DNA of 64,000 nt from Comamonadaceae bacterium (GCA_947373245.1 CANBWY010000001.1:43944-107943); one strand, 5' to 3'. Positions 40,138-51,394 are shown, counted from the first letter of the stretch. Notes: generated from the sequence alone by a model not told the origin. Numbers and translations: made by a program.

Positions 40138-41046
40138 ATGGGTGTTTCTCTGGACGGTAAATTGGTGGTGGCAATTTCGTCACGCGCCCTCTTCGACTTT
40201 GAAGAAGAAAACCAAGTCTTCGAGCAAGGCGACGACCGCGCCTACATGAACTTGCAACTCGACCGCCTCGAAACCCCCGCCAAACCCGGCGTGGCGTTTT
40301 CGTTGGTGCAAAAGCTGCTGGCCTTCAACACGCCTGAAGCGCAACGCGTAGAGGTGGTCATCCTCTCGCGCAACGACCCGGTCAGTGGCATGCGCGTGTT
40401 CCGCTCCGCCCAGCACTACGGCCTGCCCATTCAGCGCGGCAGCTTCACGCGCGGGCAATCGCCTTGGCGCTATTTGCGGCCACTCAACGCCAACTTGTTT
40501 TTGTCCACACATTTGTCAGATGTGCGCTCGGCGCTGGACGCGGGTGTGCCCGCCGCGCAGGTGTACCCGCACTCGGCCCATGCATCAGAAGCCAACCCAC
40601 ACGAAGTGCGCATTGCCTTTGACGGCGATGCGGTGTTGTTCAGCGACGAGGCCGAGCGCGTGTACCAAGCCCAAGGCTTGGACGCGTTTCAACAGCACGA
40701 AAAAACAAAAGCTGCACAGCCTTTGTTAGCGGGCCCGTTCAAGCCCTTGCTCGCGGCACTGCAAGTGCTGCAACAAGCGGGCACGCCGCACATGCGCATT
40801 CGCACCGCGCTGGTCACGGCCCGCAGCGCACCTGCGCATGAGCGCGCCATTCGCACCCTGATGAACTGGAACATTGAGGTGGACGAAGCCATGTTCTTAG
40901 GCGGCCTTGAGAAAGGCGAGTTCTTGCGCGAGTTTGAACCCGACTTTTTCTTTGACGACCAAACCGGCCACATCGAATCCGCAGCCCGCCACGTCCCCTC
41001 CGGCCATGTGGCCAGTGGCGTGCGCAACAGCAACACCGAAGTTTAA
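40138..41046 (+). CDS. 5'-nucleotidase family protein
   Basis: LVVAISSRALFDFEEENQVFEQGDDRAYMNLQLDR...VVILSRNDPVSGMRVFRSAQHYGLPIQRGSFTRGQSPWRYLRPLNANLFLSTHLSDVRSAL. Confidence 0.88.
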   Translation: MGVSLDGKLVVAISSRALFDFEEENQVFEQGDDRAYMNLQLDRLETPAKPGVAFSLVQKLLAFNTPEAQRVEVVILSRNDPVSGMRVFRSAQHYGLPIQRGSFTRGQSPWRYLRPLNANLFLSTHLSDVRSALDAGVPAAQVYPHSAHASEANPHEVRIAFDGDAVLFSDEAERVYQAQGLDAFQQHEKTKAAQPLLAGPFKPLLAALQVLQQAGTPHMRIRTALVTARSAPAHERAIRTLMNWNIEVDEAMFLGGLEKGEFLREFEPDFFFDDQTGHIESAARHVPSGHVASGVRNSNTEV

Positions 41047-41052
41047 AAACAC

Positions 41053-42888
41053 ATGAACGCATTTAGAAGCGTCGCCAACAACGTGGCGACGAATTGGCAA
41101 AAAAGCCGCCTGCAACTCAGCCGCGTCTGGGCTTTGTCGCTGCCTTATTTCCAGTCCGAAGAAAAGTGGCGCGCCCGTTTGTTACTCGGCGCCTGTGTGG
41201 GCCTGAACCTCGGCATGGTTTACATGATGGTCTTGCTCAACGACTGGAACCGTGTGTTCTACGACGCGCTGCAAAACCGCAACGCCGAGGTGTTTTGGCA
41301 CCAGCTCGGTGTGTTCGCCATGCTGGCGACCTGCTTCATCATCGTGGCGGTGTACCGCTTCTACCTCACGCAACTGTTAGAGCTGCGTTGGCGCGCCTGG
41401 ATGACGCGCGACTACTTACAACGCTGGCTCAAGGGCCATGTGTTCTACCAACTTGAACTGCAAAGTAAAAACGGCACAGACAACCCCGACCAACGGATTC
41501 AAGAAGATGTGCAGCAATTCACGTCTGACACGGTGGGCTTGGCCTTGGGGCTGCTGGACGCCACCGTCACGCTGCTGAGCTTCATCGGCATTTTGTGGAA
41601 GCTCTCGGGCGGCTTTAGCTTTGAGGTGGCAGGCAGTCCCTACAACATCCCCGGCTTCATGGTGTGGATGGCGCTGAGTTACGCGCTGGCGGGCAGCTTG
41701 ATCGGTCACCTGATTGGCCGCTCCATGGCCTCGCTCAACTTTGCGCAGCAGCGCCTCGAAGCGGATTTTCGTCATCACCTGATGCGCGTGCGCGAGTACA
41801 GCGAAGCGATTGCGCTCGACCGCGGTGGCAAGGTGGAACGCCTGTCGCTGCAAGAACGCTTCGCCCAAGTGCTGGACAACTTCATGCGCTTGCTGCGTGT
41901 GCAAAAGCGCTACACCTGGTTCAACTCCGGCTACGGCCAAGCGGCCGTGGTGTTCCCCATGCTGGTGGCGTCGCCGCGCTATTTCAGTGGCGCGATTCAA
42001 CTGGGTGAGTTGATGCAAATCTCATCGGCGTTTGGCCAAGTGCAAGAGTCGCTCAGCTGGTTCATCAGCAACTACAGCCGCTTGGCATCGTGGCAAGCCA
42101 CCACGCTGCGTTTGACGAGTTTCCAAGACCAAATGCTGGCGGTCACAACGCCCGATGCGCCAGAGCCTGTGGCGCCGCCTTTGTCGTTCACAGGGGCCAC
42201 AGCAGGCATCAACGCCTTGCACACGAGCCCCTTGACAGTGTCGCTGCCCAACGGCGACGTGTTACTGGCCGATACCTCACTCAACGCCGCCGCAGGCGAC
42301 ACCGTGCTGATTCGTGGGCCATCGGGCTGCGGCAAGTCAACCTTGCTGCGCGTGCTGGCCGGCATTTGGCCGCATGTCACCTCGCCCACCCATGACCGCC
42401 ATGGCGACCCCATCACCGACGGTCCCGTGGTGTTGCCCGAGCGGTGTGTGTTCATGCCGCAGCGCCCGTACTTCCCCGAAGGCAGCTTGCGCCAAGCACT
42501 GGCCTACCCAGAGAGCACCGAGCACTACACCGACGAGGCCTTGAAGAACGCGCTGCACGATGCGCTGTTGCCGCATTTAGCCAGCGAACTCGACATGACA
42601 GGCCAGTGGACGCAACAACTCTCAGGCGGCGAACAACAACGCTTGGCTTTGGCGCGTGTGCTGCTCAAACGCCCACGCTGGGTGTTTGCCGACGAAGCCA
42701 CCAGTGCGTTGGATGAGGCCGCTGAGAAAGTGCTGTACGGCAAGCTGCTGACCCTTGTGCGTGAAGAAGGGGGGGGCTTGGTGTCCGTCGCCCATCGTCC
42801 TAGCGTGGCCAGCTATCACGAAACGCAATGGCAGTTTGTGCCCGCGCCCGAGGGCAGCGTGGCGAAGTTTGTTTTAGAGATGAACTAA
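41053..42888 (+). CDS. ABC transporter ATP-binding/permease protein (SbmA/BacA-YddA-like)
   Basis: [26 protein letters not shown]...RQRIQEDVQ-like [42 protein letters not shown]-terminal [21 protein letters not shown] / [16 protein letters not shown]. Confidence 0.9.
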   Translation: MNAFRSVANNVATNWQKSRLQLSRVWALSLPYFQSEEKWRARLLLGACVGLNLGMVYMMVLLNDWNRVFYDALQNRNAEVFWHQLGVFAMLATCFIIVAVYRFYLTQLLELRWRAWMTRDYLQRWLKGHVFYQLELQSKNGTDNPDQRIQEDVQQFTSDTVGLALGLLDATVTLLSFIGILWKLSGGFSFEVAGSPYNIPGFMVWMALSYALAGSLIGHLIGRSMASLNFAQQRLEADFRHHLMRVREYSEAIALDRGGKVERLSLQERFAQVLDNFMRLLRVQKRYTWFNSGYGQAAVVFPMLVASPRYFSGAIQLGELMQISSAFGQVQESLSWFISNYSRLASWQATTLRLTSFQDQMLAVTTPDAPEPVAPPLSFTGATAGINALHTSPLTVSLPNGDVLLADTSLNAAAGDTVLIRGPSGCGKSTLLRVLAGIWPHVTSPTHDRHGDPITDGPVVLPERCVFMPQRPYFPEGSLRQALAYPESTEHYTDEALKNALHDALLPHLASELDMTGQWTQQLSGGEQQRLALARVLLKRPRWVFADEATSALDEAAEKVLYGKLLTLVREEGGGLVSVAHRPSVASYHETQWQFVPAPEGSVAKFVLEMN

Positions 42889-43598
42889 GCCCTCCAGCGC
42901 AGCCAACCCTTGGCGCGCAAATCACACGCGGGGCAGGTGCCGCAGCCATAGCCCCAATCGTGGCGATGCGTGCGGTCGCCCATGTAGCAGGTGTGGGTGT
43001 GCTCCACGATGAGGTCTACCAACTGGTCGCCGCCGTTGGGCTGTGCTTTTTGGCCAAGGTCGTAGGCCAGCTGCCAGGTTTGCGCTTTGTCGATCCACAT
43101 CAACGGGGTCTCGATCAACAAACGGCGGTCTAGCCCCAACGACAGCGCAATTTGCATGGCTTTCATGGTGTCGTCGCGGCAGTCGGGGTAGCCCGAGAAA
43201 TCGGTTTCACATACGCCGGTGACGATGACATCTAAATCGCGGCGATAGGCCAGCGCAGCAGCCAGCGTGAGGAACAACAAGTTGCGCCCCGGCACAAAGG
43301 TGTTGGGCAAGCCCGAAGCTTCCATCTTGAACGCCATGTCGCGCGTGAGCGAGGTCTCGCTCACCTGCCCCAGCACGCCGAGGTCAAGCAAATGGTCCTC
43401 GTCCAGCTTGTGCGCCCACTGTGGGAATTGCGCGCGCACTTGCGCCAGCACTTGCAGGCGCGCCTCCAGCTCCACCGCATGGCGTTGGCGGTAATCGAAC
43501 GCCAAAGTCTCCACCCGCTCGTAGCGTGAGAGGGCGTGCGCCAAACAGGTGGTGGAATCTTGCCCACCCGAAAACAATACCAGTGCGTTGCGATGCAT
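42885..43598 (-). CDS. queC: 7-cyano-7-deazaguanine synthase
   Basis: [36 protein letters not shown]...CVGDRTH-like [29 protein letters not shown]. Confidence 0.96.
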   Translation of the reverse strand: MHRNALVLFSGGQDSTTCLAHALSRYERVETLAFDYRQRHAVELEARLQVLAQVRAQFPQWAHKLDEDHLLDLGVLGQVSETSLTRDMAFKMEASGLPNTFVPGRNLLFLTLAAALAYRRDLDVIVTGVCETDFSGYPDCRDDTMKAMQIALSLGLDRRLLIETPLMWIDKAQTWQLAYDLGQKAQPNGGDQLVDLIVEHTHTCYMGDRTHRHDWGYGCGTCPACDLRAKGWLRWRA

Positions 43599-43624
43599 AA
43601 CTTAGAGACACTAAACTCAGCGAC

Positions 43625-44185
43625 ATGCTGTACCAAATATTTTCCCTTATCTTGCAGCTCGCCACCGGCTTGGTGGCTGGTACCTGTTTGCTACGCATGT
43701 ATATGCACTTGCAGCGCATCGACCTGTCCATCCGCGGGGGCAACCCGTTGGCGCCATTTGTGTTTGCCGTGAGCAACTGGATTGTGTTGCCCGTGCGGCG
43801 CTACGTGCCCAGCCTGGGTCGCCTAGACCTTGGCAGCTTGGTGGCGGCCTATGCCGTGTTGCTGGCCAAGTACGCGCTGCTGTGGCTGCTGGCGGGGGCC
43901 ACCGCCCATTGGTTGAGCTTGGTCACACAAGCGGGTTTCGATTTGGTACACGTGGTGCTTTCTAGCCTCATGTGGTTGGTGATTGCGTATGCGGTGGCGT
44001 CGTGGTTCAACATCGGCTCAGGGGCGCGTTATTTCTTGGCGCAATTGGTGGAGCCGCTGCTGCGCCCCCTACGTCGCGTGCTGCCGCACATGGGCGGGGT
44101 GGACCTGTCGCCGATTGCCGTGATGCTGTTGCTGCAAATTGCCGAAATCGTGCTGCAAAGCCTGCAAGCCCAAGTTGTTTTTTAA
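43625..44185 (+). CDS. YggT family membrane protein
   Basis: RGGNPLAPFVFAVSNWIVLPVRRYVPSLGRLDLGSLVAAYAVLLAKYALLWLL...LLRPLRRVLPHMGGVDLSPIAVMLLLQIAE. Confidence 0.9.
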   Translation: MLYQIFSLILQLATGLVAGTCLLRMYMHLQRIDLSIRGGNPLAPFVFAVSNWIVLPVRRYVPSLGRLDLGSLVAAYAVLLAKYALLWLLAGATAHWLSLVTQAGFDLVHVVLSSLMWLVIAYAVASWFNIGSGARYFLAQLVEPLLRPLRRVLPHMGGVDLSPIAVMLLLQIAEIVLQSLQAQVVF

Positions 44186-44195
44186 AGGAAGCGCC

Positions 44196-44405
44196 GTGAA
44201 AGTCAAACAAATTCTCACCGACGTGCAGCTGGTCATTGCCGACCTCGAAGTCCCTTTGAATGGCGCGTTACGCAGCAGTCCCACGCTGTGCGCCTTGATT
44301 CCCGCGGCGAATGGCCATGCAGAAAAGATCGTGCCGCTCAACACGCCCGATGGACGGCCTATTTTCATGAACCTTGAAAACGCCATCACGCCGCAAGCCG
44401 ACTGA
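44196..44405 (+). CDS. Small conserved-looking hypothetical protein
   Basis: GTG start after AAAGGA; VKVKQILTDVQLVIADLEVPLNGALRSSPTLCALIPAANGHAEKIVPLNTPDGRPIFMNLENAITPQAD. Confidence 0.5.
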   Translation: MKVKQILTDVQLVIADLEVPLNGALRSSPTLCALIPAANGHAEKIVPLNTPDGRPIFMNLENAITPQAD

Positions 44406-44431
44406 GCCTCAAGCTGAACCCCAAGCTCGGG

Positions 44432-45322
44432 TCAGGTTTGTGTTTTTTGGCGCAGCTCATACACCGTGAGCAAGCCGCCAGCGGTGCCACAGAGGGCAAT
44501 CAGACCAATGCCCATCATGGACCAGTGATCGGGCACATGGTCAAACACCCACCAGCCCCCTATCATGGCAAAGCCGATTTGGGCGTACATGTAAGGCATC
44601 AATGTGCCAGCCGGTGAGCGCTCAAAGGCCATGATCAACATGAAGTGGCCCACACAACCCGCCACGCCCATGAGCACCAACTCCACCAGCACCCGTGTGT
44701 CGGTGACGGGCACCCAAAACCAGTACAGCGGAACAGAAGCCAACGCCGTGCCCACCCAAGTGGTGTAGAACTGCGTGGTCATGACGTCTTCGGTGCGCGT
44801 CATCTTGCTGGTCAGCAGCTGGAACGCGGCGTTCAAGATGACCAGCGCCAAGGGAATGAGCAAGGGCCACCCAAACACCGCCGTGCCCGGACGCACGATG
44901 ATGAGCGTGCCCACAAACCCACCACACACCAGCCACAGGCGCTGCGTGGACACATGCTCGCCCAACATACGTGCCGCCAACAAGGTGACCAGCAAAGGCA
45001 CGACCATCACGATGGCGGTGAATTCCCCGACAGGTAAGAACGTCAAACTGGAAAATGCCAGTCCCGTGACCAAGGTCAACAACAGACCGCGGGTGATTTG
45101 CATGCGCGGATTTTTAGTTTTGAAAACATCCAAACCTTTGATGGGCAACACCACGGCGGTGGTGAGCAAGGCTTGAAAAAAGTAACGCGCCCAAATGGCC
45201 ATCAACACCGGCACCACCGTGGTCACGCGCTTGGTGGTGGTGTCCAAAATGGCGAAGCACGCCATGGCGACCAGCAACAAACTGATGCCCAGCAAAGCCG
45301 ATTGTGGTTTTTTATGCGCCAT
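44432..45322 (-). CDS. DMT/EamA family transporter
   Basis: Ten-TM-like hydrophobic pattern; MAHKKPQSALLGISLLLVAMACFAILDTTTKRVT...VGEFTAIVMVVPLLVTLLAARMLGEHV. Confidence 0.88.
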   Translation of the reverse strand: MAHKKPQSALLGISLLLVAMACFAILDTTTKRVTTVVPVLMAIWARYFFQALLTTAVVLPIKGLDVFKTKNPRMQITRGLLLTLVTGLAFSSLTFLPVGEFTAIVMVVPLLVTLLAARMLGEHVSTQRLWLVCGGFVGTLIIVRPGTAVFGWPLLIPLALVILNAAFQLLTSKMTRTEDVMTTQFYTTWVGTALASVPLYWFWVPVTDTRVLVELVLMGVAGCVGHFMLIMAFERSPAGTLMPYMYAQIGFAMIGGWWVFDHVPDHWSMMGIGLIALCGTAGGLLTVYELRQKTQT

Positions 45323-45551
45323 CGGTCCGTGTCGTCTTAGCTTTGGCATGCCGCTGGTTGTTGCAGCGGTCATGGCTGATGGCCAAGTTTTCTTGGTGGC
45401 TGTTGCCGCCTTCGCTCAACGGTTGGATGTGCTCCAGCGTGGCATCGGCGTACGCCACAGGCTCACCACAGACCCAACACGGCACCACGCCATGCAATTG
45501 ACGTGCGACCGTTTTGTAGATCTTGTCACGGGTGAGCTTGAGGCTGGTCAA
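45312..45551 (-). CDS. Small HNH endonuclease-like protein
   Basis: CWVCGEPVAYADATLEHIQPLSEGGNSHQENLAISHDRCNNQRHAKAK: HNH pattern with Cys pair. Confidence 0.72.
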   Translation of the reverse strand: MTSLKLTRDKIYKTVARQLHGVVPCWVCGEPVAYADATLEHIQPLSEGGNSHQENLAISHDRCNNQRHAKAKTTRTDGA

Positions 45552-45558
45552 GACGCAG

Positions 45559-46842
45559 TTACTTCAAACGCGCCATCAAGGCCACAGCGTAAGCATCAAA
45601 GTCTTGGATGGGCCGTTTGGCCACACCCGAGGCGTGCGCCGCGCGTGCCACCGCAGGCGAAATGCGCAGCATCAAGCGTGTGTCAAACGGCTTGGGGATG
45701 ATGTTGTCCACACCAAACGCCAAATCCACGCCGGGGTAAGCGGCGGCGACTTCAGGGGTCACCTCGAGTTTGGCCAAGTCGGCGATTTCGCGCACACACG
45801 CGATCTTCATCGCGTCGGTGATCTTGGTGGCACCGCAATCGAGGGCGCCACGGAAGATGTAGGGAAAGCACAACACGTTGTTCACTTGGTTGGGGTAGTC
45901 CGAGCGGCCGGTGGCAATGATGCAATCGGGGCGCACGGCTTTGGCCAATTCGGGGCGAATTTCAGGCTCGGGGTTGGCCAGCGCCAAGATGATGGGTTGG
46001 TCGGCCATGGTCTTGACCATGTCTTGCGTCAACACGCCGGGGGCGGAGCAGCCCAAAAACACGTCAGCGCCGTTGACCGCATCGGCCAAAGTGCGCGTGT
46101 CTGTCTTTTGTGCAAAGCGGGCTTTGGAGGCGTCGTAACCACCGGGGCGGCCCTCGTAAATCACGCCTTTGGAGTCGCACACAAAAATGTGCTCAGGCTT
46201 GACACCCAAACCCACGAACACGTCCAGACAAGCCAAGGCCGCAGCGCCTGCGCCAGACACGGCCACTTTGATATTCGCCACATCTTTGCCGACCAGCTCC
46301 AAACCGTTCAACATGGCCGCAGCCGAGATGATGGCGGTGCCGTGTTGGTCATCGTGGAAGACCGGAATGTGCATGCGCTCGCTGAGCTTTTGCTCGATGT
46401 AGAAGCACTCTGGCGCTTTGATGTCTTCGAGGTTGATGCCACCAAAGGTGGGCTCCATGGCGGCAATGATGTCCACCAGTTTGTCAGGGTCGCGCTCGTC
46501 GAGTTCGATGTCGAACACATCAATGCCTGAGAATTTTTTGAACAAACACCCCTTACCCTCCATCACCGGCTTGCCAGCCAAGGCCCCGATGTCACCCAAG
46601 CCCAACACCGCCGTGCCGTTGGTGATGACGCCCACCAAGTTGCCGCGACTGGTGTAGTCGTAAGAAGTTTGGGGGTCTTTTTCGATCTCCAAGCAGGGGT
46701 AGGCCACGCCGGGTGAGTAGGCCAAGCTCAAGTCGTACTGGTTGTCCAAGGGGTGTGTGGGCTCAACGCGAATCTTGCCCTTGGTGGGCACGCGGTGGTA
46801 GTCCAGCGCGGCGGTGCGCAATGTTTGTTCTGCGGGGGTCAT
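45559..46842 (-). CDS. maeB: Malic enzyme (short form without phosphotransacetylase domain)
   Basis: [45 protein letters not shown]...[13 protein letters not shown]...[17 protein letters not shown]. Confidence 0.92.
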   Translation of the reverse strand: MTPAEQTLRTAALDYHRVPTKGKIRVEPTHPLDNQYDLSLAYSPGVAYPCLEIEKDPQTSYDYTSRGNLVGVITNGTAVLGLGDIGALAGKPVMEGKGCLFKKFSGIDVFDIELDERDPDKLVDIIAAMEPTFGGINLEDIKAPECFYIEQKLSERMHIPVFHDDQHGTAIISAAAMLNGLELVGKDVANIKVAVSGAGAAALACLDVFVGLGVKPEHIFVCDSKGVIYEGRPGGYDASKARFAQKTDTRTLADAVNGADVFLGCSAPGVLTQDMVKTMADQPIILALANPEPEIRPELAKAVRPDCIIATGRSDYPNQVNNVLCFPYIFRGALDCGATKITDAMKIACVREIADLAKLEVTPEVAAAYPGVDLAFGVDNIIPKPFDTRLMLRISPAVARAAHASGVAKRPIQDFDAYAVALMARLK

Positions 46843-46881
46843 GAAAGCGGGCTCCGAATTATTTTAAAAATGGGGGTCATC

Positions 46882-48084
46882 CTACTCACTCTGTGAGGGG
46901 GCTTCTGACGTGAGGGTAAGCAAGCCCCCTATGGCCAACAACGACAGGGCGGCCGAGCAAGCAAACGCCCAAGTAGGCGCAAGCGTCCACAAGGCCCCCG
47001 CCATCAAGGAGGCGGGTAAATACAAAACACCGGTGACAAAGCCATACACCCCCATGGCCGAGGCGCGTCGCTGCGGCTCCAAATCGGCAATGTAGGCCTT
47101 GCTTTGTGATTCATCGATGGCATAAAACAGACCGTACACGGCCAACAGAGCCATCATTTCCCAGCGCGTGCTGGCGACCATCAGACACAGGCTCATGCCC
47201 CCATACAACGCATAGCCCAGCAGCACAATGCGGCGTCGCCCCACCTTGTCGCCCAGCTTGCCCACCCACGGCGCAGACAGCACGCAAGTGATGTTGAACA
47301 GGGCGTAGAGCAGCACGATCTCGGTCACCCCAAACCCCAGCGCATGGGCCTTGAGCAAAATAAAGCCAAGGCTGAAATAGCCCAAAGCAAATATGCCTGC
47401 GGGCCACAAGAAACGCTTGAAGCCCACGCTCAGCTGCTGCCAGTTCTCGCGCAGCGGCTCGCGCACATGCGCCGGGGCCGCTTGTTCGGGGATACGCGTG
47501 AGCACCCACACGCTGAGGACCGCCGGCACAAACGCGACCATGAATAAGGTGGCGTATGCACTGGCCGATTCCCCCAACCAAGACAACAAGGCATAGGCCA
47601 CCAGCGGCCCCAGCACAGCGCCTGCTTTGTCCAAGGCCTTGTGCACGCCAAAGGCATAGCCCCGCGTGGCTTGGCCGGCAATAGATGACAACCACGCGTC
47701 ACGCGGCGCACCCCTAAAGCCTTTGCCCAAGCGCTCAAGGATGCGAAACACCGCCAAGCCCGCAATAGACGAGGACACCAACAAAATCAATTTGGCCAAC
47801 GTGGAAAAACCATAGCCCGCGATGGCAAAGCCTTTGCGCTGGCCGCTTCGGTCCGACAGCCAGCCCGCCAAATAGGTGAGCGACGAGGCCGACAAGTCGG
47901 CCATGCCCTCGATGAGCCCTAGCAACGCAGCGGACGCGCCCGCGATGGTGGTGAAGAAAATGGCGAACACCGAGAAAATCATCTCTGAACTCAGGTCGGT
48001 GAGAAAACTCACCACACCGAGCTTGATGATGTCGGGGTGCAGCTTCGAACTTTCGGGTGGCGTAGGCGTGTTCATAAGACGCAT
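46882..48084 (-). CDS. MFS transporter
   Basis: 12-TM pattern; GVVSFLTDLSSEMIFSVFAIFFTTIAGASAALLGLIEGMADLSASSLTYLAGWLSDRSGQRKG. Confidence 0.9.
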   Translation of the reverse strand: MRLMNTPTPPESSKLHPDIIKLGVVSFLTDLSSEMIFSVFAIFFTTIAGASAALLGLIEGMADLSASSLTYLAGWLSDRSGQRKGFAIAGYGFSTLAKLILLVSSSIAGLAVFRILERLGKGFRGAPRDAWLSSIAGQATRGYAFGVHKALDKAGAVLGPLVAYALLSWLGESASAYATLFMVAFVPAVLSVWVLTRIPEQAAPAHVREPLRENWQQLSVGFKRFLWPAGIFALGYFSLGFILLKAHALGFGVTEIVLLYALFNITCVLSAPWVGKLGDKVGRRRIVLLGYALYGGMSLCLMVASTRWEMMALLAVYGLFYAIDESQSKAYIADLEPQRRASAMGVYGFVTGVLYLPASLMAGALWTLAPTWAFACSAALSLLAIGGLLTLTSEAPSQSE

Positions 48085-48146
48085 CCATTATGAGATACAT
48101 ACACTTAGCCCCTCCCAAACGCCCTAGCTTTTTGCTACTTCACACC

Positions 48147-49124
48147 ATGCAAGCCCTGCTCCATGCCATTGCCACGATGGCCCTGCCTACTGACGCACAG
48201 CGCGTTTTTCATGGCCGTGGCGGCCTGTACCCGGGCTGCGAACCATGGGCTTTAGATGCTTTCCCGCCCGTGTTGGTGTTGACCAGTTTTCAAGCGGTCA
48301 CTGAGGACGAACTGACCACCGTGGACGCAGCGCTGTCTGCACGTTGGGCGCAGATCGCCCCAGACCAGCCGCTGAATTGGGTGTTTCAGTGCCGCGCCGA
48401 AGGCCACATCGACACCCGCTTGATGCGCGGCACCGTGCCCGACCCGCATGTGGTGACTGAAAACGGCGCTCGCTTTCGCGTGCATGTGCTCAAAGGGCAA
48501 AACCACGGTTTGTTCCTCGACATGGCCGAGGGGCGCGAATGGGTGCGGCAATTCGTGCACGCTTACCCTGCCACACAGCCGCGCCTGAAGGTGCTCAACT
48601 TGTTTGCCTACACCTGCGCGTTCTCAGTGGTGGCCCTGCAAGCCGGTGCCAAACAAGTGGTGAACGTGGACATGAGCCACGGCGCGATGGCCATTGGCCA
48701 ACAAAACCACCCACTCAACGGCATCAGCACGGGCGCGACTTTTTTGATGCACGATATTTTTAAAACGTGGGGCAAGATCACGCGCAGCGGGCCTTATGGC
48801 TTGGTCATCGTGGACCCGCCCAGCTACCAAAAAGGCAGCTTCATCGCCACCAAAGACTACGCCAAACTCATGCGCCGTTTGCCCGAGTTGCTGGCCCCCG
48901 GCGGCTACGCGCTGCTGTGCCTCAACGCCCCCGAGCTGGGCTTGGCCTTCTTGCAAGACCAAATGCAAGCACTGGCCCCTGAGTTGAACTTCGTGCAACG
49001 CGTGGCCAACCCGGCGGCGTTTGCCGATGTGTCGCCCGAGCGTTCGCTCAAAGTGCTGGTGTATCAGCTGCCGCCCTTGCCAGCATCATCGCCCGCTTCC
49101 CCTGTTGCGTCGGAGGGCACATGA
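48147..49124 (+). CDS. Class I SAM-dependent methyltransferase (RlmI/RlmK-like C-terminal domain)
   Basis: RVLNLFAYTCAFSVVALQAGAKQVVNVDMSHGAMAIGQQNHPLNG...LVIVDPPSYQKGSFIATKDYAKLMRRLPELLAPGG. Confidence 0.88.
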   Translation: MQALLHAIATMALPTDAQRVFHGRGGLYPGCEPWALDAFPPVLVLTSFQAVTEDELTTVDAALSARWAQIAPDQPLNWVFQCRAEGHIDTRLMRGTVPDPHVVTENGARFRVHVLKGQNHGLFLDMAEGREWVRQFVHAYPATQPRLKVLNLFAYTCAFSVVALQAGAKQVVNVDMSHGAMAIGQQNHPLNGISTGATFLMHDIFKTWGKITRSGPYGLVIVDPPSYQKGSFIATKDYAKLMRRLPELLAPGGYALLCLNAPELGLAFLQDQMQALAPELNFVQRVANPAAFADVSPERSLKVLVYQLPPLPASSPASPVASEGT

Positions 49125-49525
49125 GGTCTCACATCGCCATCGTCGACGTCGACAACTGCGACTCTTGGACCCGCTACCGCAGCGGCCTGTGCAACACCTG
49201 CGCGGCCAACTGCTGCACCATGCCCGTGGAAGTCAAGCTAGCCGACTTGGTGCGCCTTGAGCTGGTGGACCCGTTTGAAGCCGAACACGAAGCGCCCAAG
49301 CAAATCGCCAAACGGCTGCAAAAAGCGGGGCTGATTGCGCACTTCAATTTCAAGAACAGCATCTTCACGTTGGCACGTCGCGCCAATGGCGACTGCGCCA
49401 ACCTCGACGCCAAAACACGGCGTTGCACCGTGTATGACAAACGGCCCAACACCTGCCGGCTGCACCCGCAGGTGGGGCCAAAACCGGGCTATTGCCCGTA
49501 TGGACAGGCGGTCCAATCCCGCTAA
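49121..49525 (+). CDS. YkgJ family cysteine-cluster protein
   Basis: CNTCAANCCTMPVEVKLADLVRLEL...CANLDAKTRRCTVYDKRPNTCRLHPQVGPKPGYCPYG. Confidence 0.88.
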   Translation: MRSHIAIVDVDNCDSWTRYRSGLCNTCAANCCTMPVEVKLADLVRLELVDPFEAEHEAPKQIAKRLQKAGLIAHFNFKNSIFTLARRANGDCANLDAKTRRCTVYDKRPNTCRLHPQVGPKPGYCPYGQAVQSR

Positions 49526-49568
49526 AAATTGTCAATTTAAAAGACATCTGATCTATGTAATATGCGGC

Positions 49569-50987
49569 ATGCAAATCAGACTCGCCACCCTTGCCCTGGT
49601 AGGACTTTACGGCTGCTGCATGCCGGTGCAAGCGCTGCCCTCCTTTGCCACGCAAACTGAGCAACCCTGTGCCGCCTGCCACTTGAGCATGGGGGAACTG
49701 ACACCTGCTGGTCGCCATTTCAAACTCACGGGATACACACAAGGCAAACGGGGCAACCCGCTGTCGGCCACCGCCACTGCATCGGTGACAAAGGTGAGAA
49801 ACACCGCCAGCAGCGCAGACGCGAGTGTGACGATGCCGCAAAACGGCAAACCCATTCCCGAAGCAGCCAGTCTGTTTGTGGCGGGCAAACTCTCCGAACA
49901 TATGGGTGGCAAAATCAAATGGACGGCCAACGCCGCCAACACCAACCCCATCTTCGCCAGCTCGGGACTTCAAACGGGCACACACGTCGGGAGCGATTTG
50001 TTTCTTGACGCCAGTGATGTGCGATTCGCCACACAAGATGATTTGGGCGATCAAGCGATCACTTGGGGCATCACCCTCAACAACGCCCCAGCCAGTCAAG
50101 ACTTGTGGAACACCACCCCCGTCCACGACTTTCCCTTCAAAAGCTCAAGCTTGCTCAATGCATGGGGGCTGGGCCAGTTTGGCCCCACATCCATGATCGA
50201 CGGTGGCACCGCATCTCAAACGCTTGGGCTTGGCGTGTATGCCATGCTCAACGACAGCATCTACCTTGAACTCAGCAATTACCAAAGCAGCCATCTGACG
50301 GGTGCCGCACTGCAACTGTCCGGATCAGTCAACACCTTCAACTCAAGCGCCAACCCCTACTGGCGCATGGCATGGAACAAGGTCAGTGGCAGCGACTCTT
50401 ACATGGTCGGCACATTCGGCATGGTGACCCGACTGGCCAGAGACCCTTTTGTGGTGGGCTCGGCCTCGGGCACCTACACAGACCTCGGCCTCGATGCGCA
50501 ATACCAGCACATCACAGACACCCACTCGGTGTCAGCCCAAGCCACATTCATCCACGAACAAGTCGACTGGGGCAATCGCTCTGTGGGCCGTAGCCACGAC
50601 AACGGCACAAGCAGCCTGAGGACCTTCAAAACAAAAGTCACCTACGACTATGCGCGAACGTATGGGGCCAGTGTGTTTCAATTCGCGTCCAATGGCAGCA
50701 CGGACCAGCTGTATTGGTCTTACAACGCAAACCCCAATGTGATCAATGGGGCCTGCAACCAAAACACGTCCTTGTTGGCGTATTGCTCAGCCACCGGGTC
50801 ACCCAAAACAAGCGGCCTTGGTTTCGAGCTTTACTACGTCCCGCAGCCGCACATTCGGTTGGCACTGCAGCAAACCTTCTATCGCAACTTCTTAGGTGGC
50901 CCCACCTTCATCGACAACTCCACTGGCAACACGCGGGCCGCGAGCGACAACAACTTGACTTACCTCTATGTCACCGTCGCGTACTGA
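49569..50987 (+). CDS. Secreted/outer-membrane protein with a single cytochrome c CXXCH motif
   Basis: Signal peptide then LPSFATQTEQPCAACHLSMGELTPAGRHFKLTGYTQG; beta-rich remainder ending in ...NLTYLYVTVAY. Confidence 0.75.
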   Translation: MQIRLATLALVGLYGCCMPVQALPSFATQTEQPCAACHLSMGELTPAGRHFKLTGYTQGKRGNPLSATATASVTKVRNTASSADASVTMPQNGKPIPEAASLFVAGKLSEHMGGKIKWTANAANTNPIFASSGLQTGTHVGSDLFLDASDVRFATQDDLGDQAITWGITLNNAPASQDLWNTTPVHDFPFKSSSLLNAWGLGQFGPTSMIDGGTASQTLGLGVYAMLNDSIYLELSNYQSSHLTGAALQLSGSVNTFNSSANPYWRMAWNKVSGSDSYMVGTFGMVTRLARDPFVVGSASGTYTDLGLDAQYQHITDTHSVSAQATFIHEQVDWGNRSVGRSHDNGTSSLRTFKTKVTYDYARTYGASVFQFASNGSTDQLYWSYNANPNVINGACNQNTSLLAYCSATGSPKTSGLGFELYYVPQPHIRLALQQTFYRNFLGGPTFIDNSTGNTRAASDNNLTYLYVTVAY

Positions 50988-51010
50988 GAGGCCAGCACAG
51001 CCTGCTCAGA

Positions 51011-51394
51011 TCAGTTGAGCCTGTCTAATAACGCTTGCGTGTCGCGGATGATGGGTTGCGCCAATTGCAGCAACACATGGCTATCGAGCGCTTGCTGTGC
51101 CCAGCGGTTGGAGGCCTCCAACACGGGGTGTGTGTGCAAATATTCAGGCACCTCAAACTCAGGCGACTCTTGTTTGAACGCCTCCAGCATGCTGAGATAG
51201 CCAGCGAAATACAGGCTGTACATCAGGGCGTTGGCCGCCTCTTGGGTGATTTCACGACGTCCCACCCATTGCAAAAACAAAGCCTTGGCTGTCTCAATCG
51301 TGGGCAGATCGTTGGCATTCAGTTGGAACTCTTCGTTCAAGGCTTGACAGGCCTTGTCCCATTGCGCTTGCGCCTCTGTCATTTGGTTCATCAT
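51011..51394 (-). CDS. Hypothetical protein
   Basis: MMNQMTEAQAQWDKACQALNEEFQLNANDLPTIETAKALFLQWVGRREITQEAANALMYSLYFAGYLSMLEAFKQ... uninterrupted helical ORF with no overlapping better candidate. Confidence 0.6.
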   Translation of the reverse strand: MMNQMTEAQAQWDKACQALNEEFQLNANDLPTIETAKALFLQWVGRREITQEAANALMYSLYFAGYLSMLEAFKQESPEFEVPEYLHTHPVLEASNRWAQQALDSHVLLQLAQPIIRDTQALLDRLN

